NCBI RefSeq assembly: GCF_003665155.1
Contig: NZ_RCFQ01000008.1
Location: 1-64,000 of the forward strand
Direction: 5' to 3'
Source: Mariprofundus sp. EBB-1
GTDB lineage: Bacteria > Pseudomonadota > Zetaproteobacteria > Mariprofundales > Mariprofundaceae
DNA: 64,000 nt
The position numbers and the translations under genes were made by a program. Position 1 is the stretch's first letter, and the number at the start of each line of letters is the position of its first letter. The notes beneath the pieces are model-generated. The model searched no databases and was not told the DNA's origin. It saw only the letters and a program-made list of their open reading frames with translations. Of the stretch, positions 8,951 through 18,228 are shown one piece after another.

Positions 8951-10288
8951 ATGGCCAATCCGTCATCAGGCGCTATGGGCGGCTTTGGCAATATTGGGAA
9001 AATTCCTGAGCTGAAAAGTCGTATTCTGTTCACACTTGGAATGCTGGTTGTATTCCGCATTGGAGCACATATTCCAGTGCCGGGTATTGATGCAGGTATT
9101 CTGGCGCAGTTCTTTAGTCAGGCTCAGGGTTCATTACTGGGCATGTTTGATATGTTCTCCGGTGGAGCGCTATCCAGGCTGACTATTTTTGCACTGGGTA
9201 TCATGCCATATATTTCGGCTTCTATTATCATTCAGTTGATGACTGTTGTTTCGCCTAAGCTTGAGCAGTTAAAGAAAGAAGGTGAATCCGGTCGTCGTAA
9301 GATTACCGAGTACACCCGTTACGGCACGCTGTTTTTGGCAACCTTCCAGGCTATCGGTATTTCTATTGGGCTGGAACAGTTTACGGTTGCAGGACAATCG
9401 GTTGTGATCGATCCGGGCCTTGCGTTCAGAGCGATGACGGTTGTTACACTTGTATCAGGTACTATGTTCCTGATGTGGGTTGGCGAACAGATCACCGAAC
9501 GTGGCATTGGTAACGGTATCTCATTGATCATTTTTGCGGGTATTGCCGCTGGTCTTCCTGCTGCTGTTGGTGGCACCCTGGAATTGGCACGTACTGGGGA
9601 ATATTCACCATTTACTGTGTTATTACTGTTTGCGATGACATTGCTGGTAACTGCCTTGGTGGTTTGGTTTGAACGTGCACAACGTCGCATCCCAATCCAA
9701 TATGCTAAACGTCAGGTTGGTAATCGTTTGTATGGTGGTAAGTCCTCCTTCCTGCCGCTGAAAGTGAATACTGCAGGCGTAATTCCTCCGATTTTCGCGT
9801 CTTCTTTGATTCTGTTGCCTGCTACATTTGCACAGTTTACCAAGAACTCCGAAGGCTTTTCATGGTTGGGTGATCTCTCTGCGATTCTTTCACCAGGCGC
9901 ATGGTTGTATATGCTGATCTTTACTGCACTTGTGGTGTTCTTCTGCTTCTTCTATACAGCGATCGTATTCAATCCTAAGGATACTGCGGATAACCTGAAG
10001 AAAAATGGCGGGTTCATTCCGGGTATTCGTCCCGGGAAGAAGACTGCTGACTATGTGGATAATGTGCTCACGCGTATCACTGTTGTAGGTGCTGCATATG
10101 TGAGTCTGGTTTGTCTTCTACCTGAGTGGTTAATTTCAGAGTTGTCTGTGCCGTTCTATTTTGGTGGTACATCACTATTGATTGTTGTGGTTGTGACCAT
10201 GGATACCATGGGACAGATTCAGTCGCATCTTATGAGCCATCAGTATGAAGGCTTGATGAAAAAAGCACGTCTCAAAACAGGTAAGTGA
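8951..10288 (+). CDS. secY: Protein translocase subunit SecY
   Basis: Channel subunit of the SecYEG translocon in the inner membrane, 445 residues with about ten hydrophobic helices. The plug and pore region ([30 protein letters not shown]) and the cytosolic loop with [11 protein letters not shown] are conserved. Its TGA stop overlaps the adk ATG (TGATG). Its place after rplO is standard; being followed by adk rather than rpmJ is less usual for proteobacteria. Confidence 0.98.
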   Translation: MANPSSGAMGGFGNIGKIPELKSRILFTLGMLVVFRIGAHIPVPGIDAGILAQFFSQAQGSLLGMFDMFSGGALSRLTIFALGIMPYISASIIIQLMTVVSPKLEQLKKEGESGRRKITEYTRYGTLFLATFQAIGISIGLEQFTVAGQSVVIDPGLAFRAMTVVTLVSGTMFLMWVGEQITERGIGNGISLIIFAGIAAGLPAAVGGTLELARTGEYSPFTVLLLFAMTLLVTALVVWFERAQRRIPIQYAKRQVGNRLYGGKSSFLPLKVNTAGVIPPIFASSLILLPATFAQFTKNSEGFSWLGDLSAILSPGAWLYMLIFTALVVFFCFFYTAIVFNPKDTADNLKKNGGFIPGIRPGKKTADYVDNVLTRITVVGAAYVSLVCLLPEWLISELSVPFYFGGTSLLIVVVVTMDTMGQIQSHLMSHQYEGLMKKARLKTGK

Positions 10289-10923
10289 TGAATATTATTC
10301 TGTTTGGACCTCCTGGCGTTGGTAAAGGCACACAGGGTGAGAAGGTTGCATCTGAAAAGAATCTGGATCATCTGGCGATGGGTGACATCTTGCGTGCAGC
10401 TGTGCGTGAAGAGACTCAGGCCGGCCTGAAAGCCAAAACGTACATGGATGCTGGAAAGTTAGTTCCAGATGATGTTGTGGTTGCCATGATTGAAGACAAA
10501 ATCGTTGATAGTGATGCTTCAGGTTTTTTACTGGATGGTTTCCCACGCAACGTTGCACAGGCTGAGGCATTGGCTTCAATGCTGGCTAAACACAGTTTGA
10601 AAATTGATCGCACTATCTTCATGGATGCACCTGAAGAGAACTTGATTAAACGTCTTTGTGGGCGATTGATTTGTAGGGCTTGCGGTTTTGGATTTCATAG
10701 GCAGTATTCGCCGCCCCTAAAATCAGGGTGCTGCGATCGCTGTGGTGGTGAGTTGTATCAACGCGAAGATGATCGCGAAGATGTAATTGCCAATCGCTTG
10801 CGTGTGTATCAGGAACAGACCAGACCGTTGCTAGATTATTATCAGCACCAGGAAGGGTTCTTTAAGCTTGATGCCGGTGGCGAAATGGATGCAGTGTATG
10901 CTGCATTAAATAAGATTGTTTAA
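10288..10923 (+). CDS. adk: Adenylate kinase with zinc-type lid
   Basis: Interconverts ATP + AMP and 2 ADP in the cytosol. 211 residues from ATG 10288, which overlaps the secY stop; an in-frame GTG lies one codon earlier. The P-loop is GPPGVGKGT (residues 7-15) and the AMP-site segment is LLDGFPRN. The lid carries four Cys (about 129, 132, 149, 152), the zinc-binding form known from Gram-positives and some other lineages; the E. coli lid has no such Cys4. Lies between secY and infA. Confidence 0.96.
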   Translation: MNIILFGPPGVGKGTQGEKVASEKNLDHLAMGDILRAAVREETQAGLKAKTYMDAGKLVPDDVVVAMIEDKIVDSDASGFLLDGFPRNVAQAEALASMLAKHSLKIDRTIFMDAPEENLIKRLCGRLICRACGFGFHRQYSPPLKSGCCDRCGGELYQREDDREDVIANRLRVYQEQTRPLLDYYQHQEGFFKLDAGGEMDAVYAALNKIV

Positions 10924-10961
10924 GATTGATTTGTTAAACATATAGGTGGTAGAGACACAGC

Positions 10962-11180
10962 ATGGCAAAAGAAGATATTATTGAAATGTCAGGGGAAGTT
11001 GTTGAAAAGCTTCCAAATGCTATGTTTAAAGTTAAGTTGGAAAATGAGCATGAACTATTGTGCACAATTTCCGGAAAAATGCGTAAATATTATATTCGCA
11101 TATTGCCTGGTGACAAAGTGACGGTGGAAATTTCACCTTACGATTTGTCGCGTGGTCGTATCAGTTACCGCGAGAAATAG
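10962..11180 (+). CDS. infA: Translation initiation factor IF-1
   Basis: OB-fold factor that occupies the A site of the 30S subunit during initiation, 72 residues. Sequence and length match the family closely ([20 protein letters not shown] at the start, RGRISYREK at the end). The nearest gene upstream is adk, with no map gene between. Confidence 0.97.
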   Translation: MAKEDIIEMSGEVVEKLPNAMFKVKLENEHELLCTISGKMRKYYIRILPGDKVTVEISPYDLSRGRISYREK

Positions 11181-11233
11181 TTACCACAAAAATAATCGGT
11201 TCCCGATTTAGTTGATTGTAGGAGGTGCCAGGC

Positions 11234-11347
11234 GTGAAAGTCCGTGCATCAGTTAAAAAAATGTGTAATAAATGTCGTGTAATTCGTCGTAAAGGCGTTG
11301 TTCGTATTATCTGCGAAAATGCACGTCATAAACAGCGTCAGGGTTAA
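11234..11347 (+). CDS. rpmJ: 50S ribosomal protein L36 (bL36), zinc form
   Basis: Smallest large-subunit protein, 37 residues. It starts with GTG 11234, preceded by GGAGGTG, and reads [14 protein letters not shown] onward, ending at TAA 11345-11347. Cys 11, 14, 27 and His 32 form the zinc site. It lies between infA and rpsM as in many bacteria. Confidence 0.95.
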   Translation: MKVRASVKKMCNKCRVIRRKGVVRIICENARHKQRQG

Positions 11348-11358
11348 GGAGGCTTCAA

Positions 11359-11727
11359 GTGGCTCGTATTGCCGGTGTAAATATTCCGACTCATAAACGC
11401 GTTGAAATTGCGTTGACTTATATCTTTGGTATTGGTTTGACCAGTTCAAAGCAGATTCTAACCAAGGCAGGCATCAGTGCAGAAATGCGCGTGAAAGATC
11501 TGACCGATGGTGATGTTGATAAAATTCGTAGCGTTATTGATACGGACTTCAATGTCGAAGGTGACCTTCGTCGTGAAGTAACTATGAATATCAAACGTTT
11601 GACCGATCTGGGTTGTTACCGTGGTTTGCGCCATCGTAAAGGTCTACCTGTTCGTGGTCAGCGCAGTAAAACAAATGCTCGCACTGCTAAAGGCCCTCGC
11701 CGTACAGTTGCTGGCAAGAAGAAGTAG
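11359..11727 (+). CDS. rpsM: 30S ribosomal protein S13 (uS13)
   Basis: Small-subunit head protein touching the P-site tRNA and the inter-subunit bridge, 122 residues. It starts with GTG at 11359 ([22 protein letters not shown]) after AAGGAGG. The basic C-terminal tail [23 protein letters not shown] is present. First gene of the alpha block. Confidence 0.97.
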   Translation: MARIAGVNIPTHKRVEIALTYIFGIGLTSSKQILTKAGISAEMRVKDLTDGDVDKIRSVIDTDFNVEGDLRREVTMNIKRLTDLGCYRGLRHRKGLPVRGQRSKTNARTAKGPRRTVAGKKK

Positions 11728-11738
11728 GGGAATAAAGC

Positions 11739-12143
11739 ATGGCTGCACCTAAAAAATCTGTTAAAGCTGCCAGTAACAAGAAGCGCGTTCGCAAGAACAT
11801 TGCCAACGCTGTTGTTCATATCAAAGCTAGCTTTAACAATACAATTATTACATTTACTGATGATGCGGGTAACGCAATTTGCTGGGCAACCAGTGGCGCT
11901 TCCGGTTTCAAAGGATCACGTAAGAGCACTCCATTTGCAGCGCAGGTTGCGGCTGAAGAAGCTGCTCGCAAAGCAATCGATCATGGTGTGAAGAACTGTT
12001 CTGTATTGGTTCGTGGTCCTGGTAGCGGTCGTGAGTCTGCATTGCGTGCAATTGCCGCAGTTGGCCTTAACGTAACTACAATTCGTGATGTTACCCCGAT
12101 CCCACATAATGGATGCCGGCCGCCTAAGCGCCGCCGCGTTTAG
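11739..12143 (+). CDS. rpsK: 30S ribosomal protein S11 (uS11)
   Basis: Platform protein near the E site, 134 residues. The conserved segments [29 protein letters not shown] and the closing [12 protein letters not shown] are all present. A short Lys-rich N-terminal extension precedes the core. Confidence 0.97.
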   Translation: MAAPKKSVKAASNKKRVRKNIANAVVHIKASFNNTIITFTDDAGNAICWATSGASGFKGSRKSTPFAAQVAAEEAARKAIDHGVKNCSVLVRGPGSGRESALRAIAAVGLNVTTIRDVTPIPHNGCRPPKRRRV

Positions 12144-12154
12144 GAGTTTATTAG

Positions 12155-12784
12155 ATGGCACGTTATTTGGAAGCCAAATGTCGCTTATGCCGACGTGAAG
12201 GCGAAAAACTTTATATCAAGGGCAGCAAATGTCACTCGGACAAATGTCCGATTGAACGTCGTCCTTACGCACCTGGTATGCACGGCCAAAACCGTCGCAC
12301 CAAGGTATCAGACTACGGTCTGCAGTTGCGCGAAAAACAGAAAGTAAAACGTATCTACGGTTTGCAGGAAAAACAGTTCCTGAGCTACTTCAAAGAAGCT
12401 GACCGTTTGGATGGTATTACTGGTTTGAACTTGTTGCAGTTGATTGAATCTCGCTTGGACAATGTGATTTATCGCATGGGTCTGGCATCTTCACGTACTG
12501 AAGCACGTCAAATTGTTCGCCATAAGCTGGTTAAGGTAAATGGTAAAATTGCCAATATCCCTTCACTAAGCGTTAAACCAGGCAACCGTTTGGAGCTTGT
12601 TGACGCAGCTAAAGAACATCTGCGCATCAACGCTGCTGCTGAAGCATCAGGTAACCGTGGTACTGCTGAATGGATGGATGTAGATCTTCCAACTCGTCAG
12701 GGTACATATCGTGAGCTTCCAGCTCGTGATCAGCTGGATCAGAACATCCGTGAACAGCTGATTGTCGAACTATATTCTAAGTAA
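12155..12784 (+). CDS. rpsD: 30S ribosomal protein S4 (uS4), zinc form
   Basis: Primary 16S-binding protein at the mRNA entry, 209 residues. Cys 9, 12, 26 and 31 make the N-terminal zinc site, which E. coli S4 lacks. An S4-fold RNA-binding domain follows (SRLDNVIYRMGLASSRTEARQIVRHKLVKVNG). E. coli S4 regulates the alpha operon by RNA binding; nothing in the leader here shows that directly. Confidence 0.97.
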   Translation: MARYLEAKCRLCRREGEKLYIKGSKCHSDKCPIERRPYAPGMHGQNRRTKVSDYGLQLREKQKVKRIYGLQEKQFLSYFKEADRLDGITGLNLLQLIESRLDNVIYRMGLASSRTEARQIVRHKLVKVNGKIANIPSLSVKPGNRLELVDAAKEHLRINAAAEASGNRGTAEWMDVDLPTRQGTYRELPARDQLDQNIREQLIVELYSK

Positions 12785-12801
12785 TCATTGAGGATCCTTT
12801 C

Positions 12802-13779
12802 ATGCAATTGATTAATCCGCGTAATATCAGCGTTGAAGAGAAAGTCCCAGGCCGATCTGCAAAGATCGTATTTGAACCACTAGAACGTGGTTATGGAACT
12901 ACTATTGGTAACAGTCTGCGTCGTATGCTGCTGTCATCACTGCCGGGAGCAGCTGTAACATCTGTTACTTTTGATGGTGTTGCGCATGAATATGATACTA
13001 TCAAGGGCGTACGTGAAGATGTCATGGACATCCTCCTTACACTGAAAGAACTTGATATTCGCATGGAAGGTGATGACGCTTCTACCATCACTTTAGATGT
13101 TAAAGGTACTTCCATTGTTACTGCCGGTGATATTCAGTGTCCGGCTGGTTTGATGATTCTGAACCCTGAGTTGGTTCTGGCGCATCTGAACAATGATGGC
13201 GCTCTTAAAGTTGAAGCTACTGTAGAAAAGGGTCGTGGTTATGATGCGGCAAGTGAACGTGAAATTGAAGAACGCGCAGTTGGTTCTCTATTGGTTGATG
13301 CGTCATTCTCTCCTATTCGCCGTGTAGCTACCCGTGTTGATTCTGCTCGTGTTGGTCAACGTACCAACTACGACAAACTCATCATGGAAATTGAAACAAA
13401 TGGTTCATTGACTCCGCAAGAAGCAATCAACGCAGCGGCTGCTATTTTTGAACAGCAGTTAGCAGTATTTGTTGATTTCTCGGCAGTGCATGAAGCTGTT
13501 GTTGAAGAAGATACCGATGATGGTCTGGAAACATTGCTTGCGCAGCCTATCGAACACCTTGACCTGTCAGTACGTTCTATGAACTGCCTGAAGTCTGATG
13601 ATGTGTTCCGTGTTGGTGATCTGGTACAGCGTAACGAGCAGGAAATGTTGCGTACACCGAACTTCGGACGTAAATCATTGAATGAGATCAAAGAAGTGTT
13701 GGAAAACATGGGACTTGAGCTCGGCATGGAACTGACCAACTGGCCACCGCAAGATGATGCGGAAGCGCTGGAAGCTTAA
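12802..13779 (+). CDS. rpoA: DNA-directed RNA polymerase subunit alpha
   Basis: Assembly platform of RNA polymerase, 325 residues. The N-terminal dimerisation domain contains RGYGTTIGNSLRRMLLSSLPGAAV. The C-terminal domain (about 245-310) contains the helix-hairpin-helix LSVRSMNCLKSDDVFRVGDL and RTPNFGRKSLNEIKE, which bind UP elements and activators. It follows rpsD by 17 bases and precedes rplQ by 44 bases. Confidence 0.98.
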   Translation: MQLINPRNISVEEKVPGRSAKIVFEPLERGYGTTIGNSLRRMLLSSLPGAAVTSVTFDGVAHEYDTIKGVREDVMDILLTLKELDIRMEGDDASTITLDVKGTSIVTAGDIQCPAGLMILNPELVLAHLNNDGALKVEATVEKGRGYDAASEREIEERAVGSLLVDASFSPIRRVATRVDSARVGQRTNYDKLIMEIETNGSLTPQEAINAAAAIFEQQLAVFVDFSAVHEAVVEEDTDDGLETLLAQPIEHLDLSVRSMNCLKSDDVFRVGDLVQRNEQEMLRTPNFGRKSLNEIKEVLENMGLELGMELTNWPPQDDAEALEA

Positions 13780-13823
13780 GTTTCAACATAAATTGATCTA
13801 AGATTTAAAAGAGGAAAAGACAG

Positions 13824-14210
13824 ATGAGACATCGTAAACATCGTGGTTCCCTAGGCCTGGTATCTGGCCATCGTCGCGCACTATTGGCAAACCTTGCAAC
13901 AGCATTGTTGACCCATGGTCGCATCGAAACAACTGAAACAAAAGCTAAAGTATTGCGTCCATACGTAGAAAAATTGATCACTTTGGGTAAACGTGGTGAC
14001 TTGCATGCCCGCCGTCAGGCGCTTGCTAAGCTTCGTTATCGTCCAATCGTGGATCACTTGTTCGGTGATGTAGCAACAGCTTGTTCTGATCGTGTTGGTG
14101 GATTCACCCGCATCATCAAAACTGGTTACCGTGCCGGTGATGCTGCTCCAATGGCAATCATCGAGTTGGTTGATCAGGTTGGTTCTGTAGCTGAAGAAGA
14201 AGCTGCTTAA
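13824..14210 (+). CDS. rplQ: 50S ribosomal protein L17 (bL17)
   Basis: Large-subunit protein at the tunnel exit, 128 residues. [20 protein letters not shown] at the N-terminus and [25 protein letters not shown] are diagnostic. Last gene of the ribosomal supercluster, followed immediately by a strong terminator. Confidence 0.97.
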   Translation: MRHRKHRGSLGLVSGHRRALLANLATALLTHGRIETTETKAKVLRPYVEKLITLGKRGDLHARRQALAKLRYRPIVDHLFGDVATACSDRVGGFTRIIKTGYRAGDAAPMAIIELVDQVGSVAEEEAA

Positions 14211-14228
14211 CTAAATATCTAAACATTT

Positions 14229-14259
14229 AAAGGCTCCGCTTCGGCGGGGCCTTTTTTTT
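14229..14259 (+). terminator. Intrinsic terminator of the ribosomal supercluster
   Basis: GGCTCCGC (14232-14239), loop TTCG, GCGGGGCC (14244-14251), then eight T. The stem is 8 bp with one G-T pair and an extra-stable UUCG tetraloop. It lies 20 bases after the rplQ stop. Confidence 0.95.
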
Positions 14260-14641
14260 GCTTTAATTTCCCCTCTATAGGAATCACCTAATGAGTAGTA
14301 TTCATTCTTGTTATATTAAAGTTTTTTCTGCTGTGTTTGACCTTTTCGGTATGTCATGCAGATCAATCGCGTCTGAACCCATTGATTTATTGCGAGCGTA
14401 ACCGGATCTACTTAGATCGATTTTATGGGGGCACACAGAAGCATTGAAGATAAACCACATCGCGTTGTTTAGGCAATTGTGGATTAGGTGCATAGCGAAT
14501 TTGCTACCTTGATAAGAGCTTTCAGGTGGTTTGCTCAGTCTCTTTTATGATGTCATGCAGTACAAACAAATGTTGTTTGTTGATGGGATGACAAGACTAG
14601 CTTAACGAAACCGTTTATAGATATATCAAGGGCAAGCTTAT
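14260..14641. other. Intergenic region without a recognised gene
   Basis: 382 bases between the rplQ terminator and the end of yciB. It contains an 11-base direct repeat ATGTCATGCAG (14351-14361 and 14550-14560) and a perfect 8-bp hairpin ACAAACAA/TTGTTTGT with a 3-base loop (14562-14580). No RNA gene or convincing reading frame was seen. Confidence 0.6.
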
Positions 14642-15196
14642 TTATGATTCTGGCTTGTCCGTATCGCTGGCTTCTTTGAGGTAGGGCATGAGATAAATGC
14701 TTTGCATGATGATAAATGCGAAGGTGAGCCCCATCAGACCAAACAGTTTGAAATTCACCCAGGTGTCGGTATCGAATGAGAAGGCGACGTAAATGTTGAG
14801 TGCGCCAAGTGCAACGAAGAACAGCGCCCATGCGATATTGAGCTTCGTCCATACCTGTGAAGGCAGGGTAATGGTTGATCCCATCATACGTTCAATAATC
14901 GTTTTCTCACCGATAAATTGGGAACCAACGAAAATCACTGCAAATAACCAGTTGATGGCTGTTGGCTTCCACTTGATAAAATTCTCATCTTGCAGATAGA
15001 GCGTTAAGCCACCAAAGATGGCGACCAATACCAGTGTAATGACATGCGATTTTTCAAAGCTGCCTTTCATCAATCGATGAGCAATGGTTTGAACAGCGCA
15101 GGCTGCGATCAGCACAGCTGTGGCAGCATAAATATCCACCATCTTATAGACGACAAAGAATAGTACTACGGGAAGGAAATCAAACATCATTTTCAT
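14642..15196 (-). CDS. yciB: Septation/intracellular membrane protein YciB family
   Basis: Integral inner-membrane protein of the YciB (IspA/IspZ) family, linked to cell envelope and septum integrity in other bacteria. 184 residues from ATG 15196, whose MKMMFDFLPVVLFFVVYKM aligns with the family opening; a 12-codon upstream extension is not conserved. Five to six membrane helices and the motifs IYAATA, FGGLTLYLQDENFIKWKPT and LNIAWALFF are visible. It is transcribed toward the ribosomal cluster with no partner gene. Confidence 0.9.
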   Translation of the reverse strand: MKMMFDFLPVVLFFVVYKMVDIYAATAVLIAACAVQTIAHRLMKGSFEKSHVITLVLVAIFGGLTLYLQDENFIKWKPTAINWLFAVIFVGSQFIGEKTIIERMMGSTITLPSQVWTKLNIAWALFFVALGALNIYVAFSFDTDTWVNFKLFGLMGLTFAFIIMQSIYLMPYLKEASDTDKPES

Positions 15197-15398
15197 AATC
15201 AGCATACGACCACAAGTGTTGCCAGTTGCCAAGTTATGATGGGGTTGCGTAATTGCTGCAGGAAATGTTCCGACGCGCCTCTTCGTTGCCTAATTGTTGA
15301 ATTGTTATCCTCTGTACAACATTGATCTATTACCCTGTTACCTCATGATAGCCAGCTAAAAGATATATTTTCTTCGGGTGCCCAGGTTGGATACCGGC

Positions 15399-16514
15399 TT
15401 ATGAGGCGTTAATAGCGCCACTATCGATATGCAGGGTGCGGGTAGGGAATGCAAACTCCAAATTCATCTCTTCAAGCAGATCCATGATTAGTAAATTCAC
15501 TTCCTGACGCACTTGCAGGTAATCTGCCCACACTTTGCTGCTGGAGAAATAGTAGAGGAAAATAGATAGCGATGATGCATCAAACTCATCAAATTTTACC
15601 AGTTTGTAACTTTGATCCACTCCCGGGTGATTGCGCAGAATCTCTTCAATCCCGGCGATGGCAGCCCTCATTTGCGCTGGTGTGGTATCGTAGGTCAAGC
15701 CAAGGCGCATGCTGATACGGCGCTCACTACGGCCATCAATGTTATCAATGACCATATTGGCCAGTGCCGAGTTGGGTACATTGACCAACGTACGTTCAAA
15801 GGTGCGAATACGGGTGGAACGGAAGCCTACCTCTTGTACAACGCCTTCAAACTCGGCCGTTTTAATCCAGTCGCCAACCATGAAGGGGCGATCAACGAGA
15901 ATCATGATAGAGCCGAAAATATTAGAGATAGTGTCTTTTGCGGCCATGGCGATGGCGATGCCACCAATGCCAAGTGAAGCAATCAGGCCTGAAATCGAGT
16001 AGCCCATGTTTTGTGCAATAACCAGTACAGCGGTCAATACAAGAAATACTTTGAGTGTTTTGGCGATGAAGGGTACGAGTTGGTCATCCAGAGATGATTC
16101 GGTTTCTTTGGCCCGTTCAGTAAAATATGCAGACAGTCCTTCGAGTAAGCGCCATAAAAACCATACACCAATAAAGATGCTGACGATGCGACCGGCACTA
16201 TCGAATAGCTCGATGATAGGAAAAGTTTCGGCAGGTGGATTAAGCAGGTGTACCGAAATCAATGTGCCAATGACAAAGATTAACATGCTTCCGGGCCGTT
16301 CAGCGGCTTCAAGCAAGACATTATCGAGCTGAGTTTCTGTGCGGGAAGTGATCTTTTGTGCAATATTATGAAACAGTTTGACGATATAGCGCTGTGCAAC
16401 AATGGTTATAAACAGCGCTGTGATGGCTAACAGCCAGTGCGCCAGAGTAATATCAAGCCAGGTCATTTCAAACCAGCTCGTTTCAATCAAGTTATTCGGC
16501 CAAAGTGTGTTCAT
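15399..16514 (-). CDS. MscS-family mechanosensitive ion channel
   Basis: Inner-membrane channel that opens on membrane tension. 371 residues from ATG 16514, placed 5 bases after AGGAG (16520-16524); ATG 16517 and 16532 are alternatives. Four to five membrane helices end in the Ala/Gly-rich pore helix (IASLGIGGIAIAMAAKDTISNIFGSIMIL). The MscS beta domain follows (DRPFMVGDWIKTAEFEGVVQEVGFRSTRIRTFE, with VNVPNSALAN). Extra N-terminal helices place it with the larger YnaI/YbiO-like members rather than the 286-residue MscS. Exact subtype uncertain. Confidence 0.9.
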   Translation of the reverse strand: MNTLWPNNLIETSWFEMTWLDITLAHWLLAITALFITIVAQRYIVKLFHNIAQKITSRTETQLDNVLLEAAERPGSMLIFVIGTLISVHLLNPPAETFPIIELFDSAGRIVSIFIGVWFLWRLLEGLSAYFTERAKETESSLDDQLVPFIAKTLKVFLVLTAVLVIAQNMGYSISGLIASLGIGGIAIAMAAKDTISNIFGSIMILVDRPFMVGDWIKTAEFEGVVQEVGFRSTRIRTFERTLVNVPNSALANMVIDNIDGRSERRISMRLGLTYDTTPAQMRAAIAGIEEILRNHPGVDQSYKLVKFDEFDASSLSIFLYYFSSSKVWADYLQVRQEVNLLIMDLLEEMNLEFAFPTRTLHIDSGAINAS

Positions 16515-16584
16515 CATTTCTCCTACAAACACGCAGGATGATAACGACTACTCCAGCCTGCGCTAGTGTGTACTACAGGCAAGG

Positions 16585-16604
16585 GGGACTGGCAGGGACT
16601 GGCA
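16585..16604. repeat. Two-copy 10-base tandem repeat
   Basis: GGGACTGGCA occurs twice in direct succession in the gap before the small gene at 16676. Too short to assign a role. Confidence 0.5.
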
Positions 16605-16675
16605 GTTGTTATTGACGATTGTGAGGAGCCTTTCTATGCTGGTGATGTGTTTCATGGAAGGGAAGGAGTAAGGCT

Positions 16676-16966
16676 ATGGCCGAATCGGCAATGCAGGCAA
16701 TGATTGAAGACAATGATGCGTTAGCTCGATTGATCGGGCGACGCGTACGTTATTTGGATGAAGAGTACGAAGTCACCGATTTGTTGCCCGAAGAAGGGCT
16801 GATGATCCTTTCATCAGATGATGGCTGTGATGTACAGGAAGATAGTTATGGGCGTGCGCACAGGCTGGTTCCAAAACGTCAAAACCTGAAATTTCGGGAT
16901 GCTGAAGGTAATCCGTCCAGCATCTGGGATGAACTTAGTTTTCTTGATGGGCCGCTACTGCGCTAG
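16676..16966 (+). CDS. Small acidic protein of unknown function
   Basis: 96 residues with a good ribosome binding site (GAAGGAG, 7 bases before the ATG). The product is acidic, without signal peptide or membrane helix, and contains the predicted beta-rich stretch RRVRYLDEEYEVTDLLPEEGLMIL. I do not recognise the family. It stands alone between the mscS-like gene and the rod operon, on the opposite strand to both. Confidence 0.65.
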   Translation: MAESAMQAMIEDNDALARLIGRRVRYLDEEYEVTDLLPEEGLMILSSDDGCDVQEDSYGRAHRLVPKRQNLKFRDAEGNPSSIWDELSFLDGPLLR

Positions 16967-17121
16967 TTTTTCATACAAAAGTATCACCACGAAGGCAGAG
17001 AGCTAATGCAGCATGGCTATTGCAACCGCAGTATCCTGTTTCTTTCGGTGTTGTATTGAATACCTATTACAGGTTTCTGATTCTTCTTCGATTACCCTTC
17101 TAGCTGTGTCTCTGTAGTTAG

Positions 17122-18228
17122 CTATGCCAGCGGACTGCCGGGGCGCTGCCAGGGAATTTTCTCATATGATTCAATGGCTACACGCATAACAAGGCCGAGA
17201 GCTGCAAGCATGGTTACCAGTGCTGAACCGCCATAGCTGATAAAGGGTAGCGGCAAACCAACAACAGGAAAGATGCCGGATACCATGCCGATATTCACGG
17301 TGATGTAGAGGGTGAATATTGAGGCAATACCAATGCACAACATCGAGGCAAAGCGACTGTGGGCGCGTTGGGCAATTAACAGAATGCGTGAAATTAAGGT
17401 GGCATAGAGACCAAGCAACAGGATGACAGCAATTAGCCCACCCTCCTCAGCCAGTACAGAGAAAATGAAGTCGGTATGTTGCTCGGGGAGAAAGTGTAAA
17501 CGTGCTTGTGTGCCCTGTAGAAATCCTTTGCCAAACAGGCCACCGGAACCGATCGCAATACTTGATTGAATGACATGGTAACCAGCTCCTAATGGATCTG
17601 ATTGGGGATCTAGCAGGGTAAGTACGCGTTGCTTCTGATAATCATGCATGAAATGCCAGAGCACGGGCAGTGAAGCTATGCCAAGTACGAGAGCTGCTGC
17701 GAATATGCGCCATGGCAGACCTGCGGCAATGAGCAGTGCGACGGTCGCGAATAACAGTACCAGCGTCGTGCCAAGGTCCGGTTGGGAGAGGATCAGTGCT
17801 GCTGGTACGGCAACCAGTAGTAAGGGGGTGCCAATATTGACAAATCCTCTGGCTTCGCGCGTAGCAAACCAGCTTGCCAACACAAACATCATCGCCCACT
17901 TCATAATTTCTGATGGTTGAAGATTGGTGAATCCGATATCCAGCCAGCGCCGTGCGCCCATGTGCACATCTCCAATGAGTGGAATCAGCATCAGCAGTAA
18001 GAGGCCGATGCTATACATTGGCCAGCTCACCAACCCTAAGAACCTCAACGGTACAAAGCAGAGGATAAGAAAGCCTGTCATCCCTGCGCCCCAGAATATC
18101 AATTGCTTTTGCCACAGGCCCATATCGCCCTGATATACGGCGGCATAAAGTACGCATAGCCCTAAAGCAGCCAGACTTAACAGGCTTGCAAGCAGAATCC
18201 AATCGAGAGAGCAGAGTGCACGTTTCAT
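17122..18228 (-). CDS. rodA: Rod-shape SEDS peptidoglycan polymerase RodA
   Basis: Inner-membrane glycosyltransferase that polymerises lipid II during elongation, working with PBP2. 368 residues with about ten membrane helices. SEDS signatures include PSEIMKWAMMFVLASWFA, QPDLGTTLV and the C-terminal LPLPFISYGGSALVTMLAALGLVMRV. The start overlaps the mrdA stop by 4 bases. It is the last gene of the mreBCD-mrdA-rodA operon. Confidence 0.96.
   Translation of the reverse strand: MKRALCSLDWILLASLLSLAALGLCVLYAAVYQGDMGLWQKQLIFWGAGMTGFLILCFVPLRFLGLVSWPMYSIGLLLLMLIPLIGDVHMGARRWLDIGFTNLQPSEIMKWAMMFVLASWFATREARGFVNIGTPLLLVAVPAALILSQPDLGTTLVLLFATVALLIAAGLPWRIFAAALVLGIASLPVLWHFMHDYQKQRVLTLLDPQSDPLGAGYHVIQSSIAIGSGGLFGKGFLQGTQARLHFLPEQHTDFIFSVLAEEGGLIAVILLLGLYATLISRILLIAQRAHSRFASMLCIGIASIFTLYITVNIGMVSGIFPVVGLPLPFISYGGSALVTMLAALGLVMRVAIESYEKIPWQRPGSPLA

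Noticed and set aside
11193-11207. AATCGG/CCGATT hairpin between infA and rpmJ
   Set aside because: Six pairs without T-run in a continuous operon; no evidence of function.
14562-14580. Perfect 8-bp hairpin as a terminator for yciB
   Set aside because: No T-run on either strand and it is about 60 bases past the stop.
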